Assembly (NCBI RefSeq): GCF_020707265.1
Contig: NZ_JAJFEQ010000010.1
Span: forward strand, 145,499-209,498
Direction of reading: 5' to 3'
Source: Massilia sp. IC2-477
Lineage (GTDB): Bacteria; Pseudomonadota; Gammaproteobacteria; Burkholderiales; Burkholderiaceae_D
Length of the DNA stretch: 64,000 nucleotides
Every line of letters starts with the position of its first letter. The first letter of the stretch is position 1. The notes under the pieces are model-generated. The model did no database searches. It was not told the origin of the DNA and saw only the letters and a program-made list of their open reading frames with translations. Positions 24,710 through 32,358 of this stretch are shown here, one piece after another. The position numbers and the translations under genes were made by a program.

Positions 24710-25804
24710 CTAGATCGGCTTGATCAGCGACAGGTCCGGTTTCGCCACAAAAGCCGCCAGTTCGTCGCGCAGGCGCTGCCCTTCTCCCATGGCGCGCTGC
24801 CAGTTGCGGATGCGCTCCTCATGGTCGAGTCCGTAGAACTTGAAGTCGGCGCGGTCCGGCAGTTTGCGGCGCGGCAGGGTACGCAGGAATTCTTCCGAAG
24901 GCGCGACGATCAGCACGTTGTCGAGCCAAGCGCGATGGGCCCGCGCCGCGCGGCGCCACGGGAAGCCCTTGTCGAGCCAGCCCGGAACGATGTGCTGGGT
25001 GAAGTGCGGATACAGCACGATGTCGCCCCTGGTTTCACGCGCGGCGTGCGCATACGGCAGGGCCAGGTGGTAGTCGATGATGCCGCCGTCCCAATAACTG
25101 CCCGGCGGCAGGTCGGCAATGCCCGTCACTGGCTTCATGATGAGCGGCAGCGTGCCCGAGGCCAGCAGGCCGGTCGCCAGGTTCTCGCGCGTCAGGGAAG
25201 AAAAATGGGTGGTGAAGGCGTCGAAACGCTCGCGCAGCCACGGTGCTTGGGCGCGCGCGTCGCCGATCACGACCCGTTCCATCAGGCGGCCGAGCCAGGC
25301 GCGCGAGCAGGCATTGTGCAGCGCCGCCGTCGCAAAGCCGCGCAGTTCGGCGCGCGGGTGCACGGGCGAAGCCAGGCCGCCCTTGCCGCGCACCGTGAGC
25401 AGGTGCAGGCGGTGGTGGGGATGACTCACGATGTCGTCCTCGTGGCCGCGCACGAATTCGCCCAGCAGGCCCTGCACCACCTTGTCGATCTCATGTGGCG
25501 TCGGCTTCCTGCTGGTGTAGCGCTGGCCCGCGTACAGCTCGCCCAGGCGGGCAAACGCTTTGACGGGGTCGCGCTGGCAGGCGGCGGCCATGCGCCAGGC
25601 GCCGATCGAGGACCCGATCAGAATGCGCTCGCGCGGCGCACCCGGCAGCCACTCTCCGAACATCCACTGGTCGAGCGCCTGGAAGATCAGTCCCTTGGGG
25701 CCACCGGCCGCGGCCGGCACGATGGCGATGTCCTGCGCGCGCAAGCCCTGCGCGCCAATCTGGGCCAGGGCCAATGGCCCGGCGTGGAGTGTGAGTGCCT
25801 TCAT
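24710..25804 (-). CDS. patatin-like phospholipase family protein
   Basis: The 364-residue product has the patatin layout. The oxyanion loop is AAGGPKGLIF (residues 32-41), the nucleophile elbow is GSSIG with Ser66, and the catalytic Asp lies in YWDGGIIDYH. It lacks a signal peptide and membrane segments, so it should be a cytoplasmic or peripheral lipid acyl hydrolase. Its substrate is unknown. The start MKALTLHAGP at 25804 fits the domain; the frame runs further upstream but only antisense to the DUF3857 gene. It is convergent with the GT51-like gene, with 9 bp between their ends. Confidence 0.85.
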   Translation of the reverse strand: MKALTLHAGPLALAQIGAQGLRAQDIAIVPAAAGGPKGLIFQALDQWMFGEWLPGAPRERILIGSSIGAWRMAAACQRDPVKAFARLGELYAGQRYTSRKPTPHEIDKVVQGLLGEFVRGHEDDIVSHPHHRLHLLTVRGKGGLASPVHPRAELRGFATAALHNACSRAWLGRLMERVVIGDARAQAPWLRERFDAFTTHFSSLTRENLATGLLASGTLPLIMKPVTGIADLPPGSYWDGGIIDYHLALPYAHAARETRGDIVLYPHFTQHIVPGWLDKGFPWRRAARAHRAWLDNVLIVAPSEEFLRTLPRRKLPDRADFKFYGLDHEERIRNWQRAMGEGQRLRDELAAFVAKPDLSLIKPI

Positions 25805-25900
25805 GGGCAAAATTATCGCAGGAAGAGCGCGCTTGCGCTGGCGCAAGGGTGGCGCGAAGCTGCTGCGTAACATGGTCCGGTCGCCTTCGCGGAGCCCGCC

Positions 25901-27757
25901 ATGCCGGTTCGACTTGCCCTGTTCCTGATCCTGCTTTTCATCGGCGGCCGGCTGCTGGCGAGCGACAACGGGACGGACCGCTCGGTCGTCGTCGAGCGCC
26001 ACTGGCAGCATTTCACGGTGGCGGAAGACGGTTCCTACGTGCTCGACGTCGAGCTGGTCAAAACCATCGTCACCGCATCGGCGGTCGAGCAACATGCGGA
26101 GCAGTACATCAACTACAACGGCTCGCTCGACACGGTCGCGTCCATCGAAGCCTGGACCACCAAGCCCGACGGGCGCCGGGTGCCGGTCGGGCCGCAGCAG
26201 ATCCGCGAGCAGCAAGAGGCGGCGTCAAGCGACGCGCCGATGTTCCAGGACACGCGCCTGAAAGTCGTCATCTTCCCCGGCGTCCAGGCGGGCGACACGC
26301 TCACCCTGCGCTACAGTGTGCGGCGCCACACGCCGCTGTTTCCTGGCCAGTTCGAAGACTTCACCATAGGCCGCCCCTGGCGCCACAAGGATTTCCGGCT
26401 CACCTACGACCTGCCCGCCTCGATGCAACTGCAGGCGGACGCGGTCGGCTTCGTGCCGCAGGCCACGGAGAGTGCGCCCGGCAGGCGCCGCTATTCCTGG
26501 CGCTACGTGGACGGCGACAACCAACGCATCGAGCAGGGTTCGGTGAGCTACCTCGACTATGGCCGGCGCCTCGCGGTTTCGACCTTCCCCGACTATGCGG
26601 CCTTCGCCCACGCCTACCATGCGCGCGCCGCGGCAGCATCGCTGCCCGATGCGGCCATCACGAAGCTGGCGGGCGAGATCACGCGCGGCCTCGACGACCC
26701 GCACGCGCGGGCAAGCGCGCTGTCGGACTGGGTACGGCGCAATATCCGCTACGTCGCGGTCTACCTTGGTCCCGGCGGGGTGGTGCCGCATCCGGCGGCC
26801 TCGGTGCTGGTGAACCGCTACGGGGACTGCAAGGACCACGCCGCGCTGCTGCAGGCCCTGCTGGCGGCAAGCGGCATCCCGTCCAGCGCCGCCCTGGTCA
26901 ACGGCGACGATGCCTATCGCCTGCCGGGCGTGCCGACGCTGGGTGTGCTGAACCACGTGATCGTCTACGTCCCGCAGCTGCAGCTCTTCCTCGACCCGAC
27001 CGCCGCGACAGTGGCCGGCGGCTTCCTGCCCCCTGGCCTGCTCGGCAAACCGGTCCTGCTGGCCGATTCCGGCCAGTTCGCCGTCACGCCCGCTTACCAG
27101 CCGGCGCGCAGCCGCACCGCGACGCGCTTCGACATTGCGCGCGACGGCAGCAGCCGTTTTCACGTGCGCCGCACCAGCAGCGGCGCTATTGCAGAACCCT
27201 ACCGCCAGGCGGTGCGCGCCACGCCCCAGGGCGAGCGCGAAGGTTTCGTGCGGCGCATGCTGGCGGGGCTCGGGCAAACCGGCGAAGGCCTGTTCGAGCC
27301 GGGCGAAACGGAAAGTGCGAACGGCGCGCGCGAAGATTACACCCTGACCTTCTCGGGCGCCACCGACGGCTTCGTGCGCCTGCCGGGGCCAGTCGCGCTA
27401 GCGACGACCTACAACTTCTGGGGTGGTTTGGGTGACGCGGTGTTCGAGCTCGGACGCGAGCCCGAACGGCGCCAGGAATTCGTCTGTCCCGCGGTCGACG
27501 CCGAGGACGAGCTGCGCTATGCGCTGCCGCCACGCACCCGGGTGCTCGCGCTGCCCAAGGGTCTGCAGGTAGATGACGGCAGGTTCTTCTACCGCTCGCA
27601 GTATGCGCGGCAGGGCAATACGGTGCTGGTGAAACGGCGCCTGCAATTCAGGCATACGGCAGCCACCTGCACCCCGGAAGACTATCGGCAAATGCGGCCG
27701 GCGCTCGAGCGCATGATGACCGACCTGCGCGGGCAGGTCGTGGTGCAGGGACGCTAG
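25901..27757 (+). CDS. DUF3857 and transglutaminase domain protein, exported
   Basis: The 618-residue product starts with a signal peptide (about residues 1-20). A DUF3857 beta domain follows, and then a transglutaminase-like domain with Cys310 in NRYGDCKDHA, His352 in LNHVIVY and Asp365 in LFLDPT. A C-terminal beta region follows. The triad is complete, so a periplasmic peptidase or cross-linking activity is plausible, but no family member I know has a firm role. It diverges from the patatin gene with 96 bp between the starts. Confidence 0.85.
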   Translation: MPVRLALFLILLFIGGRLLASDNGTDRSVVVERHWQHFTVAEDGSYVLDVELVKTIVTASAVEQHAEQYINYNGSLDTVASIEAWTTKPDGRRVPVGPQQIREQQEAASSDAPMFQDTRLKVVIFPGVQAGDTLTLRYSVRRHTPLFPGQFEDFTIGRPWRHKDFRLTYDLPASMQLQADAVGFVPQATESAPGRRRYSWRYVDGDNQRIEQGSVSYLDYGRRLAVSTFPDYAAFAHAYHARAAAASLPDAAITKLAGEITRGLDDPHARASALSDWVRRNIRYVAVYLGPGGVVPHPAASVLVNRYGDCKDHAALLQALLAASGIPSSAALVNGDDAYRLPGVPTLGVLNHVIVYVPQLQLFLDPTAATVAGGFLPPGLLGKPVLLADSGQFAVTPAYQPARSRTATRFDIARDGSSRFHVRRTSSGAIAEPYRQAVRATPQGEREGFVRRMLAGLGQTGEGLFEPGETESANGAREDYTLTFSGATDGFVRLPGPVALATTYNFWGGLGDAVFELGREPERRQEFVCPAVDAEDELRYALPPRTRVLALPKGLQVDDGRFFYRSQYARQGNTVLVKRRLQFRHTAATCTPEDYRQMRPALERMMTDLRGQVVVQGR

Positions 27758-27768
27758 TTGGCAGGAAG

Positions 27769-27799
27769 ACCGTCGCACCGGCGAAGGCCGGTGCCCAAG
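27769..27799. repeat. short palindromic intergenic repeat, family 2
   Basis: ACCGTCGCACCGGCGAAGGC and the following CGGTGCCCAAG match the copy at 6766 base for base over most of its length. It lies between the convergent ends of the DUF3857 gene and pth. Confidence 0.8.
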
Positions 27800-27824
27800 T
27801 TTGATGCGACCCGATAGCTTTGGC

Positions 27825-28409
27825 TCAGCTGGTATGCAGCTGCATCATCGCCACATCCATCTTGCCCTCGCAGGCGAGCGGGATGATGCGCAGGGCCTTG
27901 TCGATCGATTCCTCGATCAGGGTCTGCTCTTCACGGCGCGGGCGGTGCAGCACGAAGTCGGCCACGGCCTGCTGCAGGTTCAGGCTGCGCGGATGGCCGA
28001 TGCCGAGACGCAGGCGCCAGTATTCCTGGGTGCCCAGCGCGGAGGTGATGTCCTTCAGGCCGTTGTGTCCACCCGAGGAGCCGCCCTTCTTCAGCTTGGC
28101 CACGCCGGGCAGCATGTCGAGCTCGTCGTGCACGACCAGCACCTCGTCCGGGTTGATCTTGTAGAAGCGCGCTAGCGCGCCGACGGACTGGCCGGAGCGG
28201 TTCATGTAGGTCAGCGGTTCCAGCAGCCAGACTTCATTGCCCGCGATCCGGGTCTTCGCCACCATGGCATTGAAGCGCGACTCGCGCTGCAGGCGGCAGC
28301 CCGGTAGCGAGTTGGCCAGGTTGTCGACCAGCCAGAAGCCGGCATTGTGGCGGGTTTGTTCGTACTCCGGGCCCGGGTTGCCGAGGCCGACGATCAGACG
28401 GATGGACAT
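27825..28409 (-). CDS. pth: peptidyl-tRNA hydrolase
   Basis: Pth recycles peptidyl-tRNA released from stalled ribosomes. The 194-residue product has RLIVGLGNPGPEYEQTRHNAGF with the catalytic His in RHNAG. VWLLEPLTYMNRSG, VVHDELD (catalytic Asp) and GGSSGGHNGLKDI follow. It lies downstream of rplY in the same direction, but a terminator and a long repeat separate the two, so it probably has its own promoter. Confidence 0.97.
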   Translation of the reverse strand: MSIRLIVGLGNPGPEYEQTRHNAGFWLVDNLANSLPGCRLQRESRFNAMVAKTRIAGNEVWLLEPLTYMNRSGQSVGALARFYKINPDEVLVVHDELDMLPGVAKLKKGGSSGGHNGLKDITSALGTQEYWRLRLGIGHPRSLNLQQAVADFVLHRPRREEQTLIEESIDKALRIIPLACEGKMDVAMMQLHTS

Positions 28410-28474
28410 GCGCTGTCTACTTTGATTCTGGGAAAAGCAGGATTATCGCTGAAATCGATGGCGGAATGATGTTC

Positions 28475-28643
28475 GTAGGGTGGGCGGCTATACCTCTTGC
28501 GGTGCCAGACCGCAGCGCTCGTGCCGCCCACGCGTTCAAACCACGGTAATGCGGCCCGCGCGTCGATTCACCCTTCGACTGACCGCGTGGGCGGCGCATG
28601 CGTACGGGCGGATCAAGCAGTATGGTGCAGCCGCCCACCCTAC
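28475..28643. repeat. GTAG-type REP pair with enlarged loops
   Basis: The outer feet are GTAGGGTGGGCGGC (28475) and GCCGCCCACCCTAC (ending 28643), and the inner arms GCCGCCCACGCG and CGCGTGGGCGGC are also present. Each of the two hairpins carries a 34-nt loop instead of the usual 3-4 nt. The left loop contains a nested stem TGCGGT/ACCGCA. Together with the adjacent terminator this fills the 314-bp gap 28410-28723 between pth and rplY. Confidence 0.85.
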
Positions 28644-28644
28644 G

Positions 28645-28683
28645 AAAACAAAAAACCCGCCGGGCTAGGCCACGGCGGGTTTT
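28645..28683 (-). terminator. intrinsic terminator of rplY
   Basis: On the minus strand the stem AAAACCCGCCG/CGGCGGGTTTT with a 10-nt loop is followed by more T residues. It begins 40 bp after the rplY stop codon. Confidence 0.9.
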
Positions 28684-28723
28684 GATTCCAGCAAGCCGCC
28701 GAAGCGGCTGGCCAAGGAAGATC

Positions 28724-29311
28724 TTACTCAGCAGCTGCTTCAGCCGAAGCTGCGCCGCGCGGGATCGAGGTGGTCACCAGGGTCAGGTTCTGGCCGTGGG
28801 TCAGCGCGGTCACGCCTTCCGGCAGGGTCAGGTCGTTCACGTGGATCGACTGGCCGGCTTCCAGCTTGCTCAGGTCGACTTCGATGAACTCCGGCAGTTT
28901 GCCCGGCAGGCAAGCCACGTCCAGTTCGTTGGCGACGTGCGAGATCACAGCGCTGCTCAGCTTGACGGCCGGCGAGATGTCGGCGTTGATGAAGTGCAGG
29001 GTGACCTTGGTGTGGATCGGCTTCGATGCGTCGACGCGCTGGAAGTCAGCGTGCAGGACCAGTTGCTTGTATGCGTGCATCTGGAAGTCGCGCAGCAGGA
29101 CTTGCTGGGTCTTTCCTTCGATTTCGAGGTCCAGGATCGAACCGTGGAAAGCTTCTTTCTTGAGCGCGTGGAACAGCGCGTTGCCATCCAGAGCGATCAG
29201 TTGCGGGGCGTCGGCGCCACCGTAGATGATGCCCGGGGTCTGGCCAGCGTTGCGCAGGCGGCGGCTCGCTCCGGTCCCCTGCTGAGTGCGGTTGAATGCG
29301 ACTACTTTCAT
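28724..29311 (-). CDS. rplY: 50S ribosomal protein L25/general stress protein Ctc
   Basis: The 195-residue protein is the long, two-domain form of L25 (CTC type), which binds 5S rRNA. The N-terminal 5S-binding domain includes RTQQGTGASRRLRNAGQTPGIIYGG in part, and the C-terminal TL5 domain has LDVACLPGKLPEFIEVDLS. It ends in an Ala- and Glu-rich tail. The ATG at 29311 (MKVVAFNRT) is the family start. It follows prs, as in most Burkholderiales, and ends at a strong terminator. Confidence 0.96.
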   Translation of the reverse strand: MKVVAFNRTQQGTGASRRLRNAGQTPGIIYGGADAPQLIALDGNALFHALKKEAFHGSILDLEIEGKTQQVLLRDFQMHAYKQLVLHADFQRVDASKPIHTKVTLHFINADISPAVKLSSAVISHVANELDVACLPGKLPEFIEVDLSKLEAGQSIHVNDLTLPEGVTALTHGQNLTLVTTSIPRGAASAEAAAE

Positions 29312-29452
29312 GTGAAACTCCAAAAATAAATGGGTCCGAATGCCGGCACAAATGCCAGCCCGGTAACCCAGTGGTGACCGCCCCGCGACCAGGGCAGTCG
29401 GAACAAGCGCCTTTCAGCGCTCAAGAATTTGATATTTCCGGCGCTGCCGGAA

Positions 29453-29482
29453 ATGTCATCCCGGTGAAGGCCGGGACCCAAG
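29453..29482. repeat. short palindromic intergenic repeat, family 2
   Basis: TGTCATCCCGGTGAAGGCCG then GGACCCAAG is a single copy of the family seen at 6766 and 10483. It lies in the 274-bp gap between prs and rplY. A small hairpin TTTCCGGCGCTGCCGGAAA lies just before it; no other feature is visible there. Confidence 0.75.
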
Positions 29483-29585
29483 TTATTTGATGCTCGAATG
29501 CGACAGCATTCGCAAAACCCAAGATGTTACAACGGCGCGCCGGCTATGTCAGCCACGGCGCGCCGTAAATACGGTGTTTTGTTGC

Positions 29586-30536
29586 TTATTCAGCGAACAG
29601 CGAGATGACCGAGTCGCCCTTGACGATACGCTTGAAGGTCTCGGCCAGCAGCGGAGCACTGGTCAGCTGGCGGATCTTGCCGCAGGCGGCGCCGGCTGCG
29701 CTCAGCGGGATGGTGTCAGTGACGACCAGCTCGTCGAGCGGGGAATTCGAGATACGGTCGATTGCCGGACCCGACAGCACCGGGTGGGTGCAGTAAGCCA
29801 CGACTTTCTTGGCGCCGCGCTCCTTGAGCACTTCGGCAGCCTTGGTCAGGGTGCCGGCGGTGTCGACCATGTCGTCCATGATGACGCAGTTGCGGCCTTC
29901 GACTTCACCGATGATGTTCATGACTTCCGACACGTTCGCCTTCGGGCGGCGCTTGTCGATGATCGCCAGGTCGCAGCCGAGGCGCTTGGCCAGCGCACGG
30001 GCGCGCACCACGCCGCCGACGTCCGGCGACACGACCAGCAGGTCGTCGTAGTTGCGCTTCTGCAGGTCGCCCAGCAGGATCGGCGATGCGTAGATGTTGT
30101 CGACCGGGATGTCGAAGAAGCCCTGGATCTGGTCAGCGTGCAGGTCCATGATCAGGACGCGCTCGACGCCGGCTTCTTCCAGCATGTTGGCGACAACCTT
30201 GGCCGAGATCGCGACGCGCGCCGAGCGCGGGCGGCGGTCCTGGCGGGCGTAGCCGAAGTAAGGGATGGCGGCAGTGATGCGGCCGGCCGATGCGCGCTTG
30301 AGCGCGTCCACCATCAGGATGATTTCCATCAGGTTGTCATTGGTCGGAGCGCAGGTCGATTGCAGGACGAAGACGTCCTTGCCGCGCACGTTCTCGTTGA
30401 TCTCGACCATGACTTCGCCGTCCGAGAATTTCGAGACGACTGCTTTGCCGAGTGGAATGCCGAGGTTCTTAGCGACCCCCTCTGCTAGTGCCGGATTGGC
30501 GTTGCCGGTAAAAACCATCAGGTTTTCGTAAGCCAT
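29586..30536 (-). CDS. prs: ribose-phosphate pyrophosphokinase
   Basis: PRPP synthetase feeds nucleotide, His, Trp and NAD synthesis. The 316-residue product has the N-terminal FTGNANPALAEGVAKNLG and the ATP-binding YFGYARQDRR. It also has the catalytic VLIMDLHADQIQGFFDIPVD region and the PRPP-binding loop CVIMDDMVDTAGTL. The ATG at 30536 (MAYENLMVF) is the family start; the upstream open frame is not conserved. It lies between tRNA-Gln and rplY, as is usual in this order of bacteria. Confidence 0.97.
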   Translation of the reverse strand: MAYENLMVFTGNANPALAEGVAKNLGIPLGKAVVSKFSDGEVMVEINENVRGKDVFVLQSTCAPTNDNLMEIILMVDALKRASAGRITAAIPYFGYARQDRRPRSARVAISAKVVANMLEEAGVERVLIMDLHADQIQGFFDIPVDNIYASPILLGDLQKRNYDDLLVVSPDVGGVVRARALAKRLGCDLAIIDKRRPKANVSEVMNIIGEVEGRNCVIMDDMVDTAGTLTKAAEVLKERGAKKVVAYCTHPVLSGPAIDRISNSPLDELVVTDTIPLSAAGAACGKIRQLTSAPLLAETFKRIVKGDSVISLFAE

Positions 30537-30677
30537 GGAGGGAATCCCAAGAGAATGCGTCGATACTTGAAAAACAATCAGCCGGATGAACCGGCTGATT
30601 AGCTTGTGGATGCAGGCCGAACGCTGCACCGCTTTTCTTCCCGCTGGAGGATCATGCCTCGACAGCCGGGAAAACTT

Positions 30678-30754
30678 TGGCAGGGGAACAAGGATTCGAA
30701 CCTTGGTATGCCGGAATCAAAATCCGGTGCCTTAACCAGCTTGGCGATTCCCCT
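30678..30754 (-). tRNA. tRNA-Gln (anticodon TTG)
   Basis: Read on the minus strand, a 7-bp acceptor stem AGGGGAA/TTCCCCT encloses a complete cloverleaf. The anticodon stem is CCGGA/TCCGG with loop TTTTGAT (anticodon TTG), the T arm is AAGGTTCGAATCCTT and the discriminator base is G. CCA is encoded. The position between ispE and prs is typical for Burkholderiales. Confidence 0.95.
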
Positions 30755-30821
30755 ACACGACTGAACTGCTTGCCGTTACATTCTACGTATTTTAACGTCT
30801 AACGTCGCGACAGGCAAAATT

Positions 30822-31721
30822 TTATTCTATAACTGCTTGATTCTGCAAGAGCGATTTCATCGGGTGGCTCGCCAGCGAATGCGCTTTCCACGCTTTCCAT
30901 TTCTCGGGCACCTGTGCCAGAACCTGGTCCGCATCGCGCTCGCTGGAGAAGGCACAAAACACACATGCCCCCGAGCCAGTCATCCTGGCATCGCCGTAGC
31001 TGCTTAACCATTCGACCGCCTCTGCTACCGGCGGGAACAGGCGTTCAGCCACGTCCTGCAAATCATTTTTCCCGAAGCCAATCTGCTTGCCTGAAACAGC
31101 AAGGCTGCTGGAAAAGTCCGCTATTGTAACGGGCTTTGTATTCCTCGTCAAATCGGGCGCGGAAAAGATGGCGGGGGTCGGTACCGCAACGCCCGGTTCC
31201 AGCACCACGTACCAGCAGTCTGGCCCTTGTACCGCCTGCAGCGCCTCCCCTACCCCTTCGGCGAAGGCCGTCTCGCCGAACAGGAAGAACGGAATGTCGG
31301 CCCCCAGCGGCAAGCCCAGGTCCATCAACTCCTGCTGCGTCAAGCCGGCCTGCCACAGCTGGTTCGCCGCCATCAACGCGGTAGCCGCATCCGAGGATCC
31401 GCCACCCAGCCCGCCGCCCATCGGCAGGATCTTCTCGATTGCGACATCGATCCCCGGCGGCAGGCGGCCGTGACGGCGCGCGTACTCCGCCTGCAGCAGG
31501 CGTAGGGCGCGTACGATCAGGTCCTGCTCTTCCGGCACGCCGGGCACGCTGGTGGTGCGCACGATGCGCTCGTCGTCGCGCAGGTCGAAGTGCAGGGTGT
31601 CGCCGTGGTCGATCAGCTGGAACACGCTTTGCAGCAGGTGGTAGCCGTCGGCGCGGCGGCCGGTCACGTGCAGGAACAGGTTGAGCTTGGCCGGAGCCGG
31701 GCAATCTTGCAGCGAACGCAT
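30822..31721 (-). CDS. ispE: 4-diphosphocytidyl-2-C-methyl-D-erythritol kinase
   Basis: IspE is the GHMP kinase of the non-mevalonate isoprenoid pathway. The 299-residue product has PAPAKLNLFLHVTGRRADGYH, then the ATP loop PMGGGLGGGSSDAA and the C-terminal ARMTGSGACVF. The start at the ATG 31721 (MRSLQD) is chosen over a TTG 12 bp upstream. It begins 8 bp after the lolB stop, so the two are co-transcribed. Confidence 0.96.
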   Translation of the reverse strand: MRSLQDCPAPAKLNLFLHVTGRRADGYHLLQSVFQLIDHGDTLHFDLRDDERIVRTTSVPGVPEEQDLIVRALRLLQAEYARRHGRLPPGIDVAIEKILPMGGGLGGGSSDAATALMAANQLWQAGLTQQELMDLGLPLGADIPFFLFGETAFAEGVGEALQAVQGPDCWYVVLEPGVAVPTPAIFSAPDLTRNTKPVTIADFSSSLAVSGKQIGFGKNDLQDVAERLFPPVAEAVEWLSSYGDARMTGSGACVFCAFSSERDADQVLAQVPEKWKAWKAHSLASHPMKSLLQNQAVIE

Positions 31722-31729
31722 CCCTGGCC

Positions 31730-32329
31730 TCAAGCCTGCGCCGGGTTGACGATGATGCGGATCGACAGGTCCTGGATGTCGCCGCTTGCTGCGCGCGTCG
31801 CGTAGATTACGCGCGGCACCGGCTGGGCGGCATTCGCGTCATGCCATTCGACGAAACGCAGGCGCCAGCCGTCCTGGGTGCTCACCTCGTTGCGCGCCGG
31901 CGAAGCGCTGAAGCGCTGCCCCTGCGCGTCCACCGCATACCCTTGCAGCCAGTCGCGCAGGCCGGACACCGGCAGCGGCCAGCCCAGGATGCGCTGGGTC
32001 AGGCTGTCGATATTTGCCTCGGTGATGGGCGCGCGGCCGGCCTGGGTCAGCGTGGCCGACTGCGGCGTCACGCTGATGGTGGCCACCGTCTGGCCCAGCG
32101 GACCGGTGAGCGTGACGTCCACGTTGCCGGGACGCTGGGTCCAGTCGAAGCTGCCGGTCAGCGATTCGCCATTGCCGTTCTTCTGGTAATTGACCGACAG
32201 GCGCCCGTCCAGGTCGATGGTGTCGCGGTAAGCGCCCACGGTGGCGACATTGTTGCTGGTGGTGGCACAGCCAGCCAGGGTAGCGGCGAGGACGAGCAGG
32301 CTCAGGCGTCGGGTAATCGGCATCGGCAA
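31730..32329 (-). CDS. lolB: outer membrane lipoprotein LolB
   Basis: LolB accepts lipoproteins from LolA and inserts them in the outer membrane. The 199-residue product has a lipoprotein signal with lipobox LAGC (Cys at about residue 21). The LolB half-barrel includes LDGRLSVNYQKNGNGESLTG, then TLTQAGRAPITEANIDSLTQ and LGWPLPVSGLRDWLQG. It is followed closely by ispE and preceded by a TPR lipoprotein gene, a conserved set in Burkholderiales. Confidence 0.94.
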   Translation of the reverse strand: MPMPITRRLSLLVLAATLAGCATTSNNVATVGAYRDTIDLDGRLSVNYQKNGNGESLTGSFDWTQRPGNVDVTLTGPLGQTVATISVTPQSATLTQAGRAPITEANIDSLTQRILGWPLPVSGLRDWLQGYAVDAQGQRFSASPARNEVSTQDGWRLRFVEWHDANAAQPVPRVIYATRAASGDIQDLSIRIIVNPAQA

Positions 32330-32358
32330 AAGGAAGAGATAAGGGAAGCCGAATTATT

